Shown: in pieces, positions 7,862-17,029 of the stretch
Numbering within the stretch: the stretch's first letter is position 1
Layout of the letters: each line of letters starts with the position of its first letter
NCBI RefSeq assembly: GCF_009856365.1
Contig: NZ_WMEX01000005.1
Span: forward strand, 1-64,000
Length of the DNA stretch: 64,000 bases
DNA from: Vreelandella halophila
Lineage (GTDB): Bacteria; Pseudomonadota; Gammaproteobacteria; Pseudomonadales; Oleiphilaceae
Reading direction: 5' to 3'
The notes under the pieces: generated by a model
Told to the model about the DNA's origin: nothing
Databases searched by the model: none
What the model saw: the letters and a program-made list of their open reading frames with translations, nothing else
Translations under genes and position numbers: made by a program

Positions 7862-8463
7862 CGGACACGGTCTTTCTCCTTGTTGCCACCTACGGCAGCG
7901 CCGCCCTGTTTGCCGTAACCTTCCTGAGCTGTCTGGCGGTGCCCGTGCCGGCATCGCTGATGATGCTCACCGGTGGTGCCTTCGCGGCCTCAGGCGACCT
8001 GCCTCTCGCTTCGGTGAGCCTGGCGGCCTATGGGGGCGCCCTGAGTGGTGACCAGACCGGCTATCTGCTCGGGCGCTCATGCGCGGGGTGGCTTGAGCGC
8101 TGGGCGGAGGCCCGCCGGGGCCGGGCCGCACTGCTGGGTCGGGCGCACGCTTCTGTTGAGCGTTGGGGCGGTATGGGCGTTTTTCTGAGCCGATGGTTCG
8201 TCAGCCCGCTCGGGCCCTATGTCAACTTCGCGGCGGGCGCTGGGCGCATGCGCTGGGCGCGCTTCAGTGTATGGAGTGTGGCCGGGGAGACGGTATGGGT
8301 GGCGCTGTATGTGGGCCTGGGGTATCTGTTCGCGAGCAGTCTGACTGCCGTCGCCGAGTTCGCGGCTGACCTGAGCGGATTGGTCGCCGGTGCTGTGGTC
8401 GCCGTAGGGCTCGGGTTCTGGCTGCGCATGATGCAGAAGCGCCATGGCCGCGTGAAGGGGTGA
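7858..8463 (+). CDS. DedA-family membrane protein
   Basis: This 201-residue polytopic protein has the DedA (SNARE-associated/VTT) pattern. The first membrane re-entrant segment contains CLAVPVPASLMMLTGGAFA, the GALSGDQTGYLLGR region corresponds to the acidic-residue motif, and FLSRWFVSPLGPYVNFAAG matches the F-x-R-F-x-P-x-x-R region. DedA proteins are thought to flip undecaprenyl phosphate or phospholipids and support envelope homeostasis. The basic residue usually following the proline is less obvious here (SRWFVSPLGP), so the specialised function could differ. It is coupled to the preceding small membrane protein by a 4-bp overlap. Confidence 0.85.
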   Translation: MTDTVFLLVATYGSAALFAVTFLSCLAVPVPASLMMLTGGAFAASGDLPLASVSLAAYGGALSGDQTGYLLGRSCAGWLERWAEARRGRAALLGRAHASVERWGGMGVFLSRWFVSPLGPYVNFAAGAGRMRWARFSVWSVAGETVWVALYVGLGYLFASSLTAVAEFAADLSGLVAGAVVAVGLGFWLRMMQKRHGRVKG

Positions 8464-8490
8464 TCCTTTTCAGTCCGTTATCCGTTACCT

Positions 8491-9411
8491 TCAGCGGGCC
8501 TCTTCCCCTTCCGTCATAAGTTCCCTGGCTACGTCATGGATCTGCTCCCGTAACCACTGATGCGCCGGATCCTGCCGGTAGCGCACATGCCAGCCCAGGT
8601 GCACCGGGAAGGTGCCAAGGTCTGCTGGAGGTGTCACGACCCGCAGGCGCGGGTCTCGCACAAAGCGCCGGCAGATCAGGTTGGGGAGCGTAGTGCAGTA
8701 GTCCGTGGTGGCGATCAACTCGGGGATGGAGAGAAAGTGGGTTACGGAGACGGCCACATCCCGTTCCAGACCCTGCCGGCCGAGCGCCTCAAACAGACCC
8801 TTCTTCAGGCGGCCGGGAGGTAGCATATTGACGTGCTTCAGGCTCTCGAACGCGTCGCGCGTGAGCTGATCGCCCTGAAAGGGATGGTCCGCCCGCAGGA
8901 CACAGGCCAGACCGTCCTCCATCAATGGCTGCACCACCAGGTTGTCCGGTGGGTCCACAATCCGCCCCAGTACAAGAGCGGTATCTCCGGCGGCCACGCC
9001 GGTCTCCGCCAGGTCCGCGCCGTAGGGAACAATGCGGATCTGAATACCCGGTGCCCGGTACTGCAGGCGCTCGACAAGTCTTGGTACGAACACGTATTCC
9101 ACGTAGTCATTGGCGGCGATCACAAACCGCTGGGTTGTCGTCGCCGGGTCGAAGGTCTGCTGCTCCAGCACCAGATGGTCGATTTCCCCCAGCGCATCGC
9201 GGATGGCAGGGCCAATGGCGAGGGCTTTCTCGGTTGGCCTCATGCCATAACGTTCGCGGATGAAAAGCGGATCCTGGAACAGTTCCCGGCAGCGGGCCAG
9301 GGTGTTGCTCAGTGCCGGCTGGGTAATGCCCAGGCGCTTGGCGGCGCGCGTGACGCTGCGCTCTTCCAGGAGTGCGATGAAGGTTCTCAGCAGGTTCAGG
9401 TCATAGCGCAT
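8491..9411 (-). CDS. LysR-family transcriptional regulator (NodD/NahR-like branch)
   Basis: This 306-residue regulator has an N-terminal winged helix-turn-helix (LNLLRTFIALLEERSVTRAAKRLGITQPALS, residues about 4-35) and a C-terminal effector-binding domain (about 90-300). The IAANDYVEYVFVPRLVERL segment is typical of the branch that includes NodD and NahR. It is divergent from an SDR oxidoreductase and a nitroreductase, the usual arrangement of a LysR activator and its targets. The AT-rich intergenic space 9412-9568 is the likely binding region. The inducer is unknown. Confidence 0.9.
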   Translation of the reverse strand: MRYDLNLLRTFIALLEERSVTRAAKRLGITQPALSNTLARCRELFQDPLFIRERYGMRPTEKALAIGPAIRDALGEIDHLVLEQQTFDPATTTQRFVIAANDYVEYVFVPRLVERLQYRAPGIQIRIVPYGADLAETGVAAGDTALVLGRIVDPPDNLVVQPLMEDGLACVLRADHPFQGDQLTRDAFESLKHVNMLPPGRLKKGLFEALGRQGLERDVAVSVTHFLSIPELIATTDYCTTLPNLICRRFVRDPRLRVVTPPADLGTFPVHLGWHVRYRQDPAHQWLREQIHDVARELMTEGEEAR

Positions 9412-9568
9412 GGATATGTCATATTAAAATATCTGGAATAACAGAGATAAATTAGATGAATTTTACCCAATACCCCATGGTGTCCGCCAGATCAAACGGC
9501 TCAGGCCGCGGATGATCGGTACTCGCAAACAGGCGACCCGGCAATTCAAATCACGAGGAGTTATGACC

Positions 9569-10306
9569 ATGTCCGACATTATGGGAAAAACCGTCATCAT
9601 CACCGGTGCCAGCAGTGGCCTGGGTGAGGCCACTGCCCGTATGCTGGCCGATAAAGGCGCCAGGCTGATGCTGGCAGCACGGCGTGAAGACCGACTGAAA
9701 ACACTGACCGATTCCATCAACGCGGCGGGTGGCGAAGCGAGCTACCAGGTGGCGGATGTGACTGACCGCAACGCCATGCAGGCGCTGGCGGATCAGACCC
9801 GGGAAACCTATGGCCGTATTGATGTGCTGATCGCCAATGCCGGGCTGATGCAGCTGGCGCCGCTGGACAAACTCAAGGTTGATGAGTGGGATGCCATGAT
9901 TGATATCAACATCAAGGGCGTTCTGTATGGCCTGGCGGCGGTGCTGCCGACCATGCGGGAGCAGCAGTCCGGCCATATCATCAATCTTTCCTCGGTTGCG
10001 GGCCACACGGTCTTTCCCGGCGCTGCGGTCTATTCCGCCACCAAGTACGCGGTCAAGGCGCTCTCGGAAGGCATCCGGCAGGAGTCGAACGGTGAGATCC
10101 GCGCAACCAATATTTCGCCCGGCGCGGTTGAAACCGAGCTCACCGACCATATTACGGACCCGGGCGCACAGGAAGCGGCAAATGAGCTGTATTCCGTTGC
10201 CATCGGCTCCGATGCCATCGCCAGGGCCATAACCTATGCCATTGAGCAGCCCGGTGATGTGGATGTGAATGAGCTGATCATCCGGCCCACGCAGCAGCAA
10301 CTGTAA
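9569..10306 (+). CDS. Short-chain dehydrogenase/reductase
   Basis: This 245-residue SDR has the cofactor motif TGASSGLG (residues 12-19), the NAG motif in LIANAGLM, the catalytic Ser in INLSSVAG and the Tyr-Lys pair in YSATK. Family members use NAD(P)H to reduce or oxidise alcohols and carbonyls. I chose ATG 9569 because GAGGAG lies 8 bp upstream; ATG 9563 is too close to that site. It is divergent from the LysR gene, which probably regulates it, and is followed 58 bp later by the nitroreductase gene. Closest-looking relatives are serine/3-hydroxy-acid-type or YdfG-like SDRs, but the substrate is not certain. Confidence 0.88.
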   Translation: MSDIMGKTVIITGASSGLGEATARMLADKGARLMLAARREDRLKTLTDSINAAGGEASYQVADVTDRNAMQALADQTRETYGRIDVLIANAGLMQLAPLDKLKVDEWDAMIDINIKGVLYGLAAVLPTMREQQSGHIINLSSVAGHTVFPGAAVYSATKYAVKALSEGIRQESNGEIRATNISPGAVETELTDHITDPGAQEAANELYSVAIGSDAIARAITYAIEQPGDVDVNELIIRPTQQQL

Positions 10307-10364
10307 TCCCTGGAAATCGGGTATCCTCTGGGTACCCGAACGTGTTCATCTGCAGTGAGGATTC

Positions 10365-11096
10365 ATGAATTCAGTTATCGAGCTTCTGAAGTCCCATCGC
10401 TCCATTCGCAAGTTCACTGAGGAAAAGATTCCCCATGAGCTGTTGCTGGAGCTGGTGCGTGCCGGCCAGAGCGCGGCGACCTCCAGCCACATTCAGGCCT
10501 ACAGCGTGATCCACGTAACCAGGCCGGAGAACCGTGAGCAGATTGCCGAATTGGCCGGCGGCCAAGGCTATATCGCGAGCTGCTCGGATTTCCTGGTGTT
10601 CTGCGCCGACATGAAGCGGCCCACGGATGCAGCGGAGCGTACCGGCGCCAACGTGGTGCGGGGCATGACCGAGCAGCTTCTGGTGGCGAGCGTGGATACC
10701 GCGCTGATGGCCCAGAATATGGCGGTGGCGGCCGAATCCGAGGGTCTGGGGATCTGCTACATCGGCGGTATCCGCAATAACCCGCAGGCCGTCAGTGACC
10801 TGCTGCAGCTGCCGGAGCATGTCTACCCGGTCTTCGGCATGTGCCTTGGCTATCCGGCCCAGGATCCGGAGGTGAAGCCCCGCCTGCCGGCGGAGGCGAT
10901 CCTTAAGGAGGATGTCTACAGCGAGGACCCGGATGAGGTTGAGGCCTTCGACCAGACCATGCAGGGCTACTACCAAGCCCGTACTGGCGGCAATAAGGAC
11001 AGCAACTGGTCACAGAATCTGACGCCGCTGTTTGATACCAAACTGCGTCCGCACATGCGGGATTTCCTGGTGAAACGCGGTTTCGAGATGAAGTGA
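10365..11096 (+). CDS. nfsA: NfsA-type oxygen-insensitive NADPH nitroreductase
   Basis: This 243-residue flavoenzyme begins with the FMN-binding motif HRSIRKFTEEKI (residues 10-21) and has the second signature GLGICYIGGIRNNPQ near residue 125-140. The C-terminal KDSNWSQNLTPLFD stretch occurs in the NfsA/FRP group, which reduces nitro compounds, quinones and free flavins with NADPH. The upstream leader contains a GGGTATCC...GGGTACCC-type imperfect repeat just before the gene (about 10318-10338). It follows the SDR on the same strand and may belong to the same LysR-controlled unit. Confidence 0.88.
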   Translation: MNSVIELLKSHRSIRKFTEEKIPHELLLELVRAGQSAATSSHIQAYSVIHVTRPENREQIAELAGGQGYIASCSDFLVFCADMKRPTDAAERTGANVVRGMTEQLLVASVDTALMAQNMAVAAESEGLGICYIGGIRNNPQAVSDLLQLPEHVYPVFGMCLGYPAQDPEVKPRLPAEAILKEDVYSEDPDEVEAFDQTMQGYYQARTGGNKDSNWSQNLTPLFDTKLRPHMRDFLVKRGFEMK

Positions 11097-11200
11097 CAAG
11101 CGTCCAGCGGCTTCCCGGCTCTGGGAACGTCGAACACCGAGGCATCGATATGATTTACAATGTGACCCTTATAAGGGGCAGTGGACCAGCAGGGGGTGGT

Positions 11201-11509
11201 GTGAAGCGTTCAGTATCGGTGCTTATTGTTGCACTGTTTGCCGTTTCCGGGTGTCAGACGTCCAGCCAGCTTACAGCGGCGGTTTCAGACGAGGAAGGCG
11301 TCAGCTGTGGTGAGATCCGGCAGGCGTTCCAGGCGTATGAGCGTGATCGCCAGTCCGCACAGGCGCTGAAGGAGCTGTCTCTTATGCTCAGTCCCTCAGC
11401 CGGAGCTTACGCCGCCGAGGGTATTGAATCGGCTGAAGGTTACTACGAGCAGATCCGGATCAGCACCAACCTGGCACTGGCCACAAGAGGGTGTGATCCG
11501 GTCCGCTGA
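11201..11509 (+). CDS. Small putative lipoprotein
   Basis: Starting at GTG 11201, just after a G-rich ribosome site (AGGGGG), the protein is 102 residues long. It begins with a signal sequence ending in the lipobox AVSGC (cysteine at about residue 18). The mature part is predicted helical and ends LATRGCDPVR. An upstream ATG at 11150 in the same frame would spoil the signal peptide, so the GTG start is preferred. No named family is recognised. The second cysteine could form a disulphide in the periplasm. Confidence 0.6.
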   Translation: MKRSVSVLIVALFAVSGCQTSSQLTAAVSDEEGVSCGEIRQAFQAYERDRQSAQALKELSLMLSPSAGAYAAEGIESAEGYYEQIRISTNLALATRGCDPVR

Positions 11510-11517
11510 TCGGGGCT

Positions 11518-11994
11518 TCAATCCCAGAACTTCCACCAGCCCTGGCTGTTTTCCTGGCGCTTCTGCTGGCCCTTCTCGCTTCCTTTACCGGCCTGAGGGG
11601 CGCCATCCTTTTTGGCGAGTCCGGCGGGCATGTCGTCTCCCTGGCGCTTGCTCTGCTTGCCTTTTTTCTCTTTTTGCCGATCATCCCGGTCGCGAGCTTC
11701 CCTTTCGCGCTCTTTCGCCTGTGCCCGCTTTTCTTCAGCACGTTCCTGGGCTTCCTCGCGCTTTTCCTCAGCGTCTTCCCTCGCGTCTTCTTCCTGCTCC
11801 TGGGCTTGTTCCCGTTTTTCTTCAGCGCGCTCCTGCGCTCCTTCACGCTGCTCTTCTGCCCGCTCGCGAGCCTTTTCCGCGCGTTCCTTACCCTTGCCGG
11901 CGGCGTGATCCGGAGGGCCATCCTGCCCCATCGCCCCTGAGCTGAGGGTGAGGGTCAACGCGGTTACGATCATCAAAGCGAGTTGTCTGTACAT
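11518..11994 (-). CDS. Highly charged Glu/Arg-rich secreted protein
   Basis: From ATG 11994 the protein has 158 residues: a signal peptide (MYRQLALMIVTALTLTLSSG, cleaved near residue 23) followed by about 100 residues made almost only of E, R, K, A and Q. These fall in imperfect repeats around the unit ERAEEKREQAQE, consistent with a single long alpha helix or coiled coil. The C-terminus ends GWWKFWD. No enzyme motif is present. Its stop lies 9 bp from the stop of the convergent lipoprotein gene. A structural or scavenging role in the periplasm is possible, but the function is unknown. Confidence 0.65.
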   Translation of the reverse strand: MYRQLALMIVTALTLTLSSGAMGQDGPPDHAAGKGKERAEKARERAEEQREGAQERAEEKREQAQEQEEDAREDAEEKREEAQERAEEKRAQAKEREREARDRDDRQKEKKGKQSKRQGDDMPAGLAKKDGAPQAGKGSEKGQQKRQENSQGWWKFWD

Positions 11995-12090
11995 GTCTGC
12001 TTCCTCGGGCATGGAAATGGTTGCGTCTGCAGTTGAACAGACGCTCATGGTCCGCTACCGGTTCCATGTTATGAAACACCGGGCGTTTTG

Positions 12091-12702
12091 TCAGAGGTTC
12101 CGGGGTCGGGCAACCGCGAGACAGGACGCCCGGTCGCCGTGGGTTTCGAGGGTTGTGAAGGTTTCCAGCTCCAGCCCCGCTGCCTCGATCTGCGCCCGGA
12201 AGTCGGCCTCGTAGGTGACCCGTCCGAAGTCGATGCTGGTAAGGCGTCGAAGCACGGGCTTGAACGCCTCCATCATTCTGGAGTGGCTGTTCTGGATGGT
12301 CTGGGTGAAATGGATCCGGCCGCCGGAATTCAGGAGCGTGCAGCAGTGGCGCAGTGCCTGTTCAGGTTCGGGCAGCAGCATGAAGCTGGCAGAGAAGTAG
12401 ATGGCATCATAGGGGCCGCCCTGGTGAGCGTAGACGGATTCCTGGTGGACCACGACCCGATCACTCAGGCTGGACTGCGCCAGCCGCTGCTGTGCCCGTT
12501 CCACGTAATCCCCGTCGATATCGATACCGGTGATGTGCAGCTGTTTGCGGGTGACATGCTCGGCATTGGCAATAAGGGCGCCGGCGGTTCCGATGCCGAC
12601 ATCCAGTACGGAGGCGCCCGCAGGCAACCGTTCCAGCACTTCAGCGTACCAGCGGCTGGTCAGCCTGAGGATCAGTGTGTCGTAGATAGCGCTTCGGATC
12701 AT
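12091..12702 (-). CDS. SAM-dependent class I methyltransferase
   Basis: From ATG 12702 the protein has 203 residues; a GTG at 12720 would add six. Motif I is VLDVGIGTAGALIA, the acidic end of strand 2 is ITGIDIDGDYVERA, and motif II/III falls around YDAIYFSASFMLLPEPEQALRH. This is the Methyltransf_25/11 type of small-molecule methyltransferase. Neighbours give no clue to the substrate. Confidence 0.8.
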   Translation of the reverse strand: MIRSAIYDTLILRLTSRWYAEVLERLPAGASVLDVGIGTAGALIANAEHVTRKQLHITGIDIDGDYVERAQQRLAQSSLSDRVVVHQESVYAHQGGPYDAIYFSASFMLLPEPEQALRHCCTLLNSGGRIHFTQTIQNSHSRMMEAFKPVLRRLTSIDFGRVTYEADFRAQIEAAGLELETFTTLETHGDRASCLAVARPRNL

Positions 12703-12816
12703 GGTTGCCAAACCTATCACAGCAGCCAGTTGGTAACACGCTTGGTTGTGGGTGAAACCATTCCGGTTCCAGGGTGAGCCGGCTTGGTCTGGGGATAGGG
12801 TGGCGGGGTTCAGGGG

Positions 12817-12850
12817 ACGCCACCGCCACCATCATCAATGGCGGTGGCGT
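12817..12850 (-). terminator. Strong hairpin downstream of the porin gene
   Basis: ACGCCACCGCCA (12817-12828) and TGGCGGTGGCGT (12839-12850) form a perfect 12-bp stem with a 10-nt loop, starting 11 bp beyond the porin stop codon. No clear T-tract follows on the minus strand, so it may act as an mRNA 3'-end stabiliser as much as an intrinsic terminator. Confidence 0.65.
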
Positions 12851-12860
12851 GGGGCATGGA

Positions 12861-13994
12861 TCAGAAGTAGTAGTCCATGGTCACGTACATGGCGTCGAAG
12901 TCCGACTCGTAGATATCGCCGTTGCCATCGATATCACCATTGGAGTTCAGGTACTCGACGTAAACCCAGCCAGGCCCGTAATCATACCGGACGCCCGGAG
13001 AGATGCCGTAAACGGTATCGGCCTTGTTCGTATCCGTATCCGTTGTTGCTGCGGTCGCATCCAGGTAGGCGAACCAGTTACCTGACGTGTAACCGCCCTG
13101 AACCGCATAGCGGGTGTTTTCTATATCCGCTTGAACGCCAGCATCGGGGATATCGCGTTTAACGCGGATCACTTCCGCTTTGGTGGTGATGGATCCGTAT
13201 GATCCTTCAAAGTATGCAGCAAAAGCGCTGTGCGAGCCGTCATCGTTAGTGCTGCAGGTTGTCGTGTCGCATTTGTTTCCGAGGTCTTCAATGTCCTGGA
13301 GAATACCCGTCTGTGCCGATAGGCCGAATGTCGAGCTGTTCCCTTCTTGCTCAAAGGTGTAGCTGACGTCGGCGACACCTGTCTTAATCTTACGGTAGGT
13401 CGCGGGAATCCCTTTGAAACTGCCCCAGTGCCCGTTGTCGTCGACAGTGTCAGTGCTGGTTTCACCCCAGTCATCCTGATGGAAATAGGCAATCGAGATA
13501 TCCAGATCGGACATTTGCCCTGTGAATTTGGCGCCAACATCCATCTGGTCACCGTAACCGCCCTGAAGCATGTCACCAGGCCAGAAGTTCACGGTCTTCC
13601 AGCCAAACGGCACCTGAGACTTACCGATTTTAACGTCCCAGTTCTCGTTCAGGTCCCGTCCGACCCACAGCTTGTGGATCGCGAATCGGTCACCCGTTGA
13701 GTTGTTCACTGGGTCGGTGAAGCTGCCTGGCCCAAAGCGCACCTCAGTCGATAAACGCCATGGCCCGTCATCCTGAGTGTGGTCACCATACAGAATGAAG
13801 GTTTCTTCACCGATATCGCCCCCGGTCTCGTTATCCAGGTTCTCATTGAACTTGAGCGAGCTGAAATCGGAATTGGTCACGTGCCGGTAGGTCGCCCAAA
13901 CCCCCGCTGAAATATTGGTCGTCGCAACGGCCAGTGAGGGGGCGGTGGCTGACATGGCGGCTGTTACTGCGGCACCGATCAACTTTTTCTTCAT
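12861..13994 (-). CDS. Outer-membrane porin
   Basis: From ATG 13994, preceded by an AAGGAG ribosome site, this is a 377-residue protein. The signal peptide (MKKKLIGAAVTAAMSATAPS, cleaved near residue 25) is followed by amphipathic beta strands alternating with loops rich in Asp, Asn and Gly. It ends in an aromatic residue (VTMDYYF), the hallmark of BamA-dependent barrels. The loop DLNENWDVKIGKSQVPFGW resembles phosphate-selective or general porins whose N-terminal third contains GKSQVPFG. Two cysteines lie in one loop (CDTTTC). The mature protein is strikingly acidic, as expected in a halophile. A BetI-like site lies about 62 bp before the start, hinting at control by choline. Confidence 0.8.
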   Translation of the reverse strand: MKKKLIGAAVTAAMSATAPSLAVATTNISAGVWATYRHVTNSDFSSLKFNENLDNETGGDIGEETFILYGDHTQDDGPWRLSTEVRFGPGSFTDPVNNSTGDRFAIHKLWVGRDLNENWDVKIGKSQVPFGWKTVNFWPGDMLQGGYGDQMDVGAKFTGQMSDLDISIAYFHQDDWGETSTDTVDDNGHWGSFKGIPATYRKIKTGVADVSYTFEQEGNSSTFGLSAQTGILQDIEDLGNKCDTTTCSTNDDGSHSAFAAYFEGSYGSITTKAEVIRVKRDIPDAGVQADIENTRYAVQGGYTSGNWFAYLDATAATTDTDTNKADTVYGISPGVRYDYGPGWVYVEYLNSNGDIDGNGDIYESDFDAMYVTMDYYF

Positions 13995-14055
13995 TGCATA
14001 GACTCCTTTTCTAAGGGATTTCCGAAACTCCGAGTTGCGAGAGGGTAATTTTATT

Positions 14056-14075
14056 TTGATTGAACGTCCAGTTAA
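14056..14075. promoter_or_regulatory. BetI-like operator upstream of the porin gene
   Basis: TTGATTGAACGTCCAGTTAA (14056-14075) shares the TTxATTGAACG half and the terminal TAA/TCAA half with the site directly before betI at 32490-32509. Both are imperfect dyads of the TTGAACG type known for BetI. It lies in the porin leader, on the promoter side of the gene. The match is by eye only. Confidence 0.5.
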
Positions 14076-14209
14076 AAAAAGAAACACCGATTCTGTCGGT
14101 GATGGATTCCAGCGTTGGGCCTGCCTCCTGGGCGAATTAACCGATCATTGCAATTCGGGCTCGTGATCGGTCACAAATAACATTAACCTGACGCAATCGA
14201 ACCAGGTTC

Positions 14210-14968
14210 ATGGGTAGGCGATCGATGAGGCGGAATGGATGCTTTCGTGCATGCCTCGTGCTGGCGTTGGTGCTGACATCAGGAGCGGGTGTGCATGCTG
14301 GCCAGAGCGTGACCGTGGCGGCGCCCAATCTGGCCAACCTGATTGAGCCGGATGGTTCCGGCATCTATCAGCGGCTGATGGCGCGCGCCCTGGAGCCGCT
14401 GGATGTGAAGGTGGAACCGGTTTTCTACCCATACCGGCGTGCCCTTCGGATGTTTGAGGAATCCCGGGTTGATTGCCTGCTCTCACTGACGGATGTGGTG
14501 CGTCGGCGCATTGGCAGCGACGCCATCGTCTACAGTTATCCCCTTGGCAGGTTCAGCTTCCATATCTTCACACTTGCTGAAGACCCTCCGATTGAGTCCC
14601 TTGAGGCGCTGGAAGGCCGGGTTGTCGGGAGTATCAAGGGGCATGAGCTGTATCTGGGCCCGACCATAAAGGGAGATATGGCGCTGGAGTCGGTACCCTC
14701 AGAGGCGCAAGCGGTCCAGATGCTGAAAATGGGCCGTCTGGACGCTCTCATCGCCGCCCTCCCGGACATCCGGCCCCATCTGGATGGGCTGAACTATGAC
14801 CCGGACCGCCCCCTGCTCGAGAGCTACGACCGCATCAACTGCCATGATACGGCGAAAAACCGGGCCTTCATCCAGGCCCTGTCCCGGGAACTCAGGGGTC
14901 TCAAGGAAAAAGGTGTCTACCAGGAGGTTATGGGGTCGTTATATATGCCGTTTAAGGATCCTCACTGA
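14210..14968 (+). CDS. Periplasmic solute-binding protein, SBP_bac_3-like
   Basis: This protein of about 250 residues has a Sec signal peptide ([16 protein letters not shown]) and then an amino-acid-binding-protein-like fold: [11 protein letters not shown] at the start, [25 protein letters not shown] for the first lobe and [18 protein letters not shown] for the hinge region. The usual Arg that binds substrate carboxylates is not obvious. ATG 14225 is an alternative start that gives a shorter n-region; neither has a strong ribosome site. No ABC permease is nearby, so it may work with a distant transporter or act as a free sensor. The 3' end overlaps the convergent YcgN gene by 7 bp. Confidence 0.75.
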   Translation: MGRRSMRRNGCFRACLVLALVLTSGAGVHAGQSVTVAAPNLANLIEPDGSGIYQRLMARALEPLDVKVEPVFYPYRRALRMFEESRVDCLLSLTDVVRRRIGSDAIVYSYPLGRFSFHIFTLAEDPPIESLEALEGRVVGSIKGHELYLGPTIKGDMALESVPSEAQAVQMLKMGRLDALIAALPDIRPHLDGLNYDPDRPLLESYDRINCHDTAKNRAFIQALSRELRGLKEKGVYQEVMGSLYMPFKDPH

Positions 14969-15450
14969 GCCCCTTTAGAAACGGGGGCGGGCTCCTCCTG
15001 GATCCAGTCGACGATGTGCTCCTCATAGTCCTCCGGGTCGACGATGGGCTCGGGAAGAACATGACCCTGCACCGAGATTCCCGCTGTATGGACGGTGGCG
15101 CGTGAACCGGAAACCAGGGGGTGCCACCAGGCCAGCCCCCGACCCTCGGCGATCCGCCGGTAGGCGCAGCTTTTGGGCAGCCAGTCGCTGTTGCGCGCGA
15201 TCGAGGGGGTGACCTGGAGGCAGTCCGGCACCTCGCTCAAGCGGTTGGGGTAGTCCGAACACAGGCAGCTCTCGCAGTCGAGCAGCCGACAGGCGATCTG
15301 CGTGGCATAGACGTCACCGGTATCCGCGTCTTCAAGCTTATGGGTACAGCAGCGCCCGCAGCCGTCGCAGAGAGATTCCCACTCATCAGCCGTCATTGCT
15401 TCCAGCTGCTTGCGCTCCCAGAACGGAACGGTTCCATCAGTATTGGTCAT
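14962..15450 (-). CDS. ycgN: YcgN/UPF0260 cysteine-cluster protein
   Basis: A 162-residue protein of the YcgN family (YkgJ-type cysteine cluster). The N-terminus [20 protein letters not shown] and the [14 protein letters not shown] motif are diagnostic, with further cysteines in [14 protein letters not shown] and KSCAYR. These residues probably bind iron or zinc. Biochemical function is unknown; a role as a metal-dependent oxidoreductase or chaperone has been suggested for the superfamily. It stands alone, flanked by divergent and convergent genes. Confidence 0.9.
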   Translation of the reverse strand: MTNTDGTVPFWERKQLEAMTADEWESLCDGCGRCCTHKLEDADTGDVYATQIACRLLDCESCLCSDYPNRLSEVPDCLQVTPSIARNSDWLPKSCAYRRIAEGRGLAWWHPLVSGSRATVHTAGISVQGHVLPEPIVDPEDYEEHIVDWIQEEPAPVSKGAQ

Positions 15451-15569
15451 GGCCTACCCCCTGTTATCCGCGAGGGTACGGTGATCGCGCGGTGCCTTCA
15501 AATACTTGTTCGCCCGTGGCTGCTCCCCTATGCTCGAAAGCCCCGAAACCGGTGAACAAGGAGCGCCTC

Positions 15570-16949
15570 ATGCTGGAATCCGTCCTGCAACGCATCGATA
15601 ACGGCCTCGAGGGATCCATCGAGCGCTGGGCCGACCTGTTGCGTATTCCCAGTGTCAGTACGGATCCAGCCTATGAGAGCGCCATGCGCGAGGCAGCGCA
15701 GTGGCTTCTGGATGAGCTGGCGCCGCTGGGATTCCGCGTTGAGATCCGCGAAACCGAGGGTCACCCGGTGGTGATCGGCCATCATGAAGGCCCCGGGGAT
15801 GATGCCACCCACGTGCTCTACTACGGCCACTATGACGTGCAGCCGCCTGAGCCGTATGAGGAGTGGCGCAACGAGCCCTTTGAGCCGACGCTCGAGGACA
15901 GTCCCCATGGCCGGAAGATGGTTGCCCGGGGCGCGGTCGACGACAAGGGTCAGTTGATGATGTGGGTCGAGGCCCTGAAGGCCTGGCATGCGGAGCACGG
16001 CGGTCTGCCGATACAGGTGACGGTGCTGCTTGAAGGGGAAGAGGAAGTTGGCAGTAGGAACCTCCGACCAGTGCTGGAGCGCTACCGGGACGAGCTCAAG
16101 GCCGACGTCTGCGTGGTGAGCGATACCGGCATGTGGGACGTGGACACCCCTGCCATCACCTACACCCTCCGTGGCCTGCTCTACACCGAACTGACCTGTC
16201 GTGGCCCGGGCCATGACCTGCACTCCGGCTTCTACGGCGGTGCCATCGAAAACCCGATCAATGGTCTCACAAAAGTACTCGGCGCACTCCAGGATGAGAA
16301 GGGCCGGGTTCAGGTGCCCGGGTTCTACGACGGCGTGGTGGAACCCTCCGACGAGGAGCTGGCCGCCTGGAAAGCCCTCAATATGGACGATACCGGCTTC
16401 CTTGCCTCCGCTGGCGTGACCACTGCAGGCGGTGGTGAGTCGGACCGCAGCCTGCTGGAACGGGTCTGGTCGAGGCCCAGCTGCGACATCAACGGCATCA
16501 TTGGCGGTTTCACCGGCAACGGCGCCAAGACGGTGATCCCCCGGGAGGCCAGCGCCAAGGTGAGCTTCCGGCTGGTGCCGGACCAGGACCCGGACCGCAT
16601 TATCGAGAGCCTGCGCCGCTTCATTGATGACCACACGCCGGCGGGCTGTTCCATTGAGCTCACCGTGCACTCGGCGGCCCCTGCCATCCGTATTCCCACG
16701 GAATCCCGGTACCTCAAGGCCGCCCTGAGCGCATTGGATGCGGTCTATGACCGCGAGCCGGTTCTGCTGGGCAGCGGCGGCTCTATCCCCATTGCGGCCT
16801 GGGCGCGGGACATCCTCGGCATCGATACGCTGCTGATGGGCTTCAGCCTGGAGGATGACGGCATGCACAGCCCCAATGAGAAATTCGAGGTGACCTGCTT
16901 CCATCGTGGCATGCGGGCCCATGCGGCACTTCTGGAGCAGCTGCGCTGA
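15570..16949 (+). CDS. M20-family metallo-dipeptidase
   Basis: From ATG 15570 (after AAGGAGCG) this is a 459-residue cytosolic peptidase. Zinc ligands are seen in YYGHYDVQPP (His and bridging Asp with GAVDDKGQ), in the general-base stretch EGEEEVGS, in VVSDT, and in the late GMHSPNEKF. The insert domain from about residue 205, beginning with LRGLLYTELTCRGPGHDLHSG, is the dimerisation domain of the M20A/M20F carnosinase-like group. It hydrolyses dipeptides or other peptide-like bonds. It is monocistronic with 80 bp to the next gene. Confidence 0.92.
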   Translation: MLESVLQRIDNGLEGSIERWADLLRIPSVSTDPAYESAMREAAQWLLDELAPLGFRVEIRETEGHPVVIGHHEGPGDDATHVLYYGHYDVQPPEPYEEWRNEPFEPTLEDSPHGRKMVARGAVDDKGQLMMWVEALKAWHAEHGGLPIQVTVLLEGEEEVGSRNLRPVLERYRDELKADVCVVSDTGMWDVDTPAITYTLRGLLYTELTCRGPGHDLHSGFYGGAIENPINGLTKVLGALQDEKGRVQVPGFYDGVVEPSDEELAAWKALNMDDTGFLASAGVTTAGGGESDRSLLERVWSRPSCDINGIIGGFTGNGAKTVIPREASAKVSFRLVPDQDPDRIIESLRRFIDDHTPAGCSIELTVHSAAPAIRIPTESRYLKAALSALDAVYDREPVLLGSGGSIPIAAWARDILGIDTLLMGFSLEDDGMHSPNEKFEVTCFHRGMRAHAALLEQLR

Positions 16950-17029
16950 CGGACTGTCCGGAAGTCGCAGGCACTGCCGCAGCTCACTGTCTATACTGCA
17001 GCCGGTAAGACACAGGCTCAGGAGTATCC

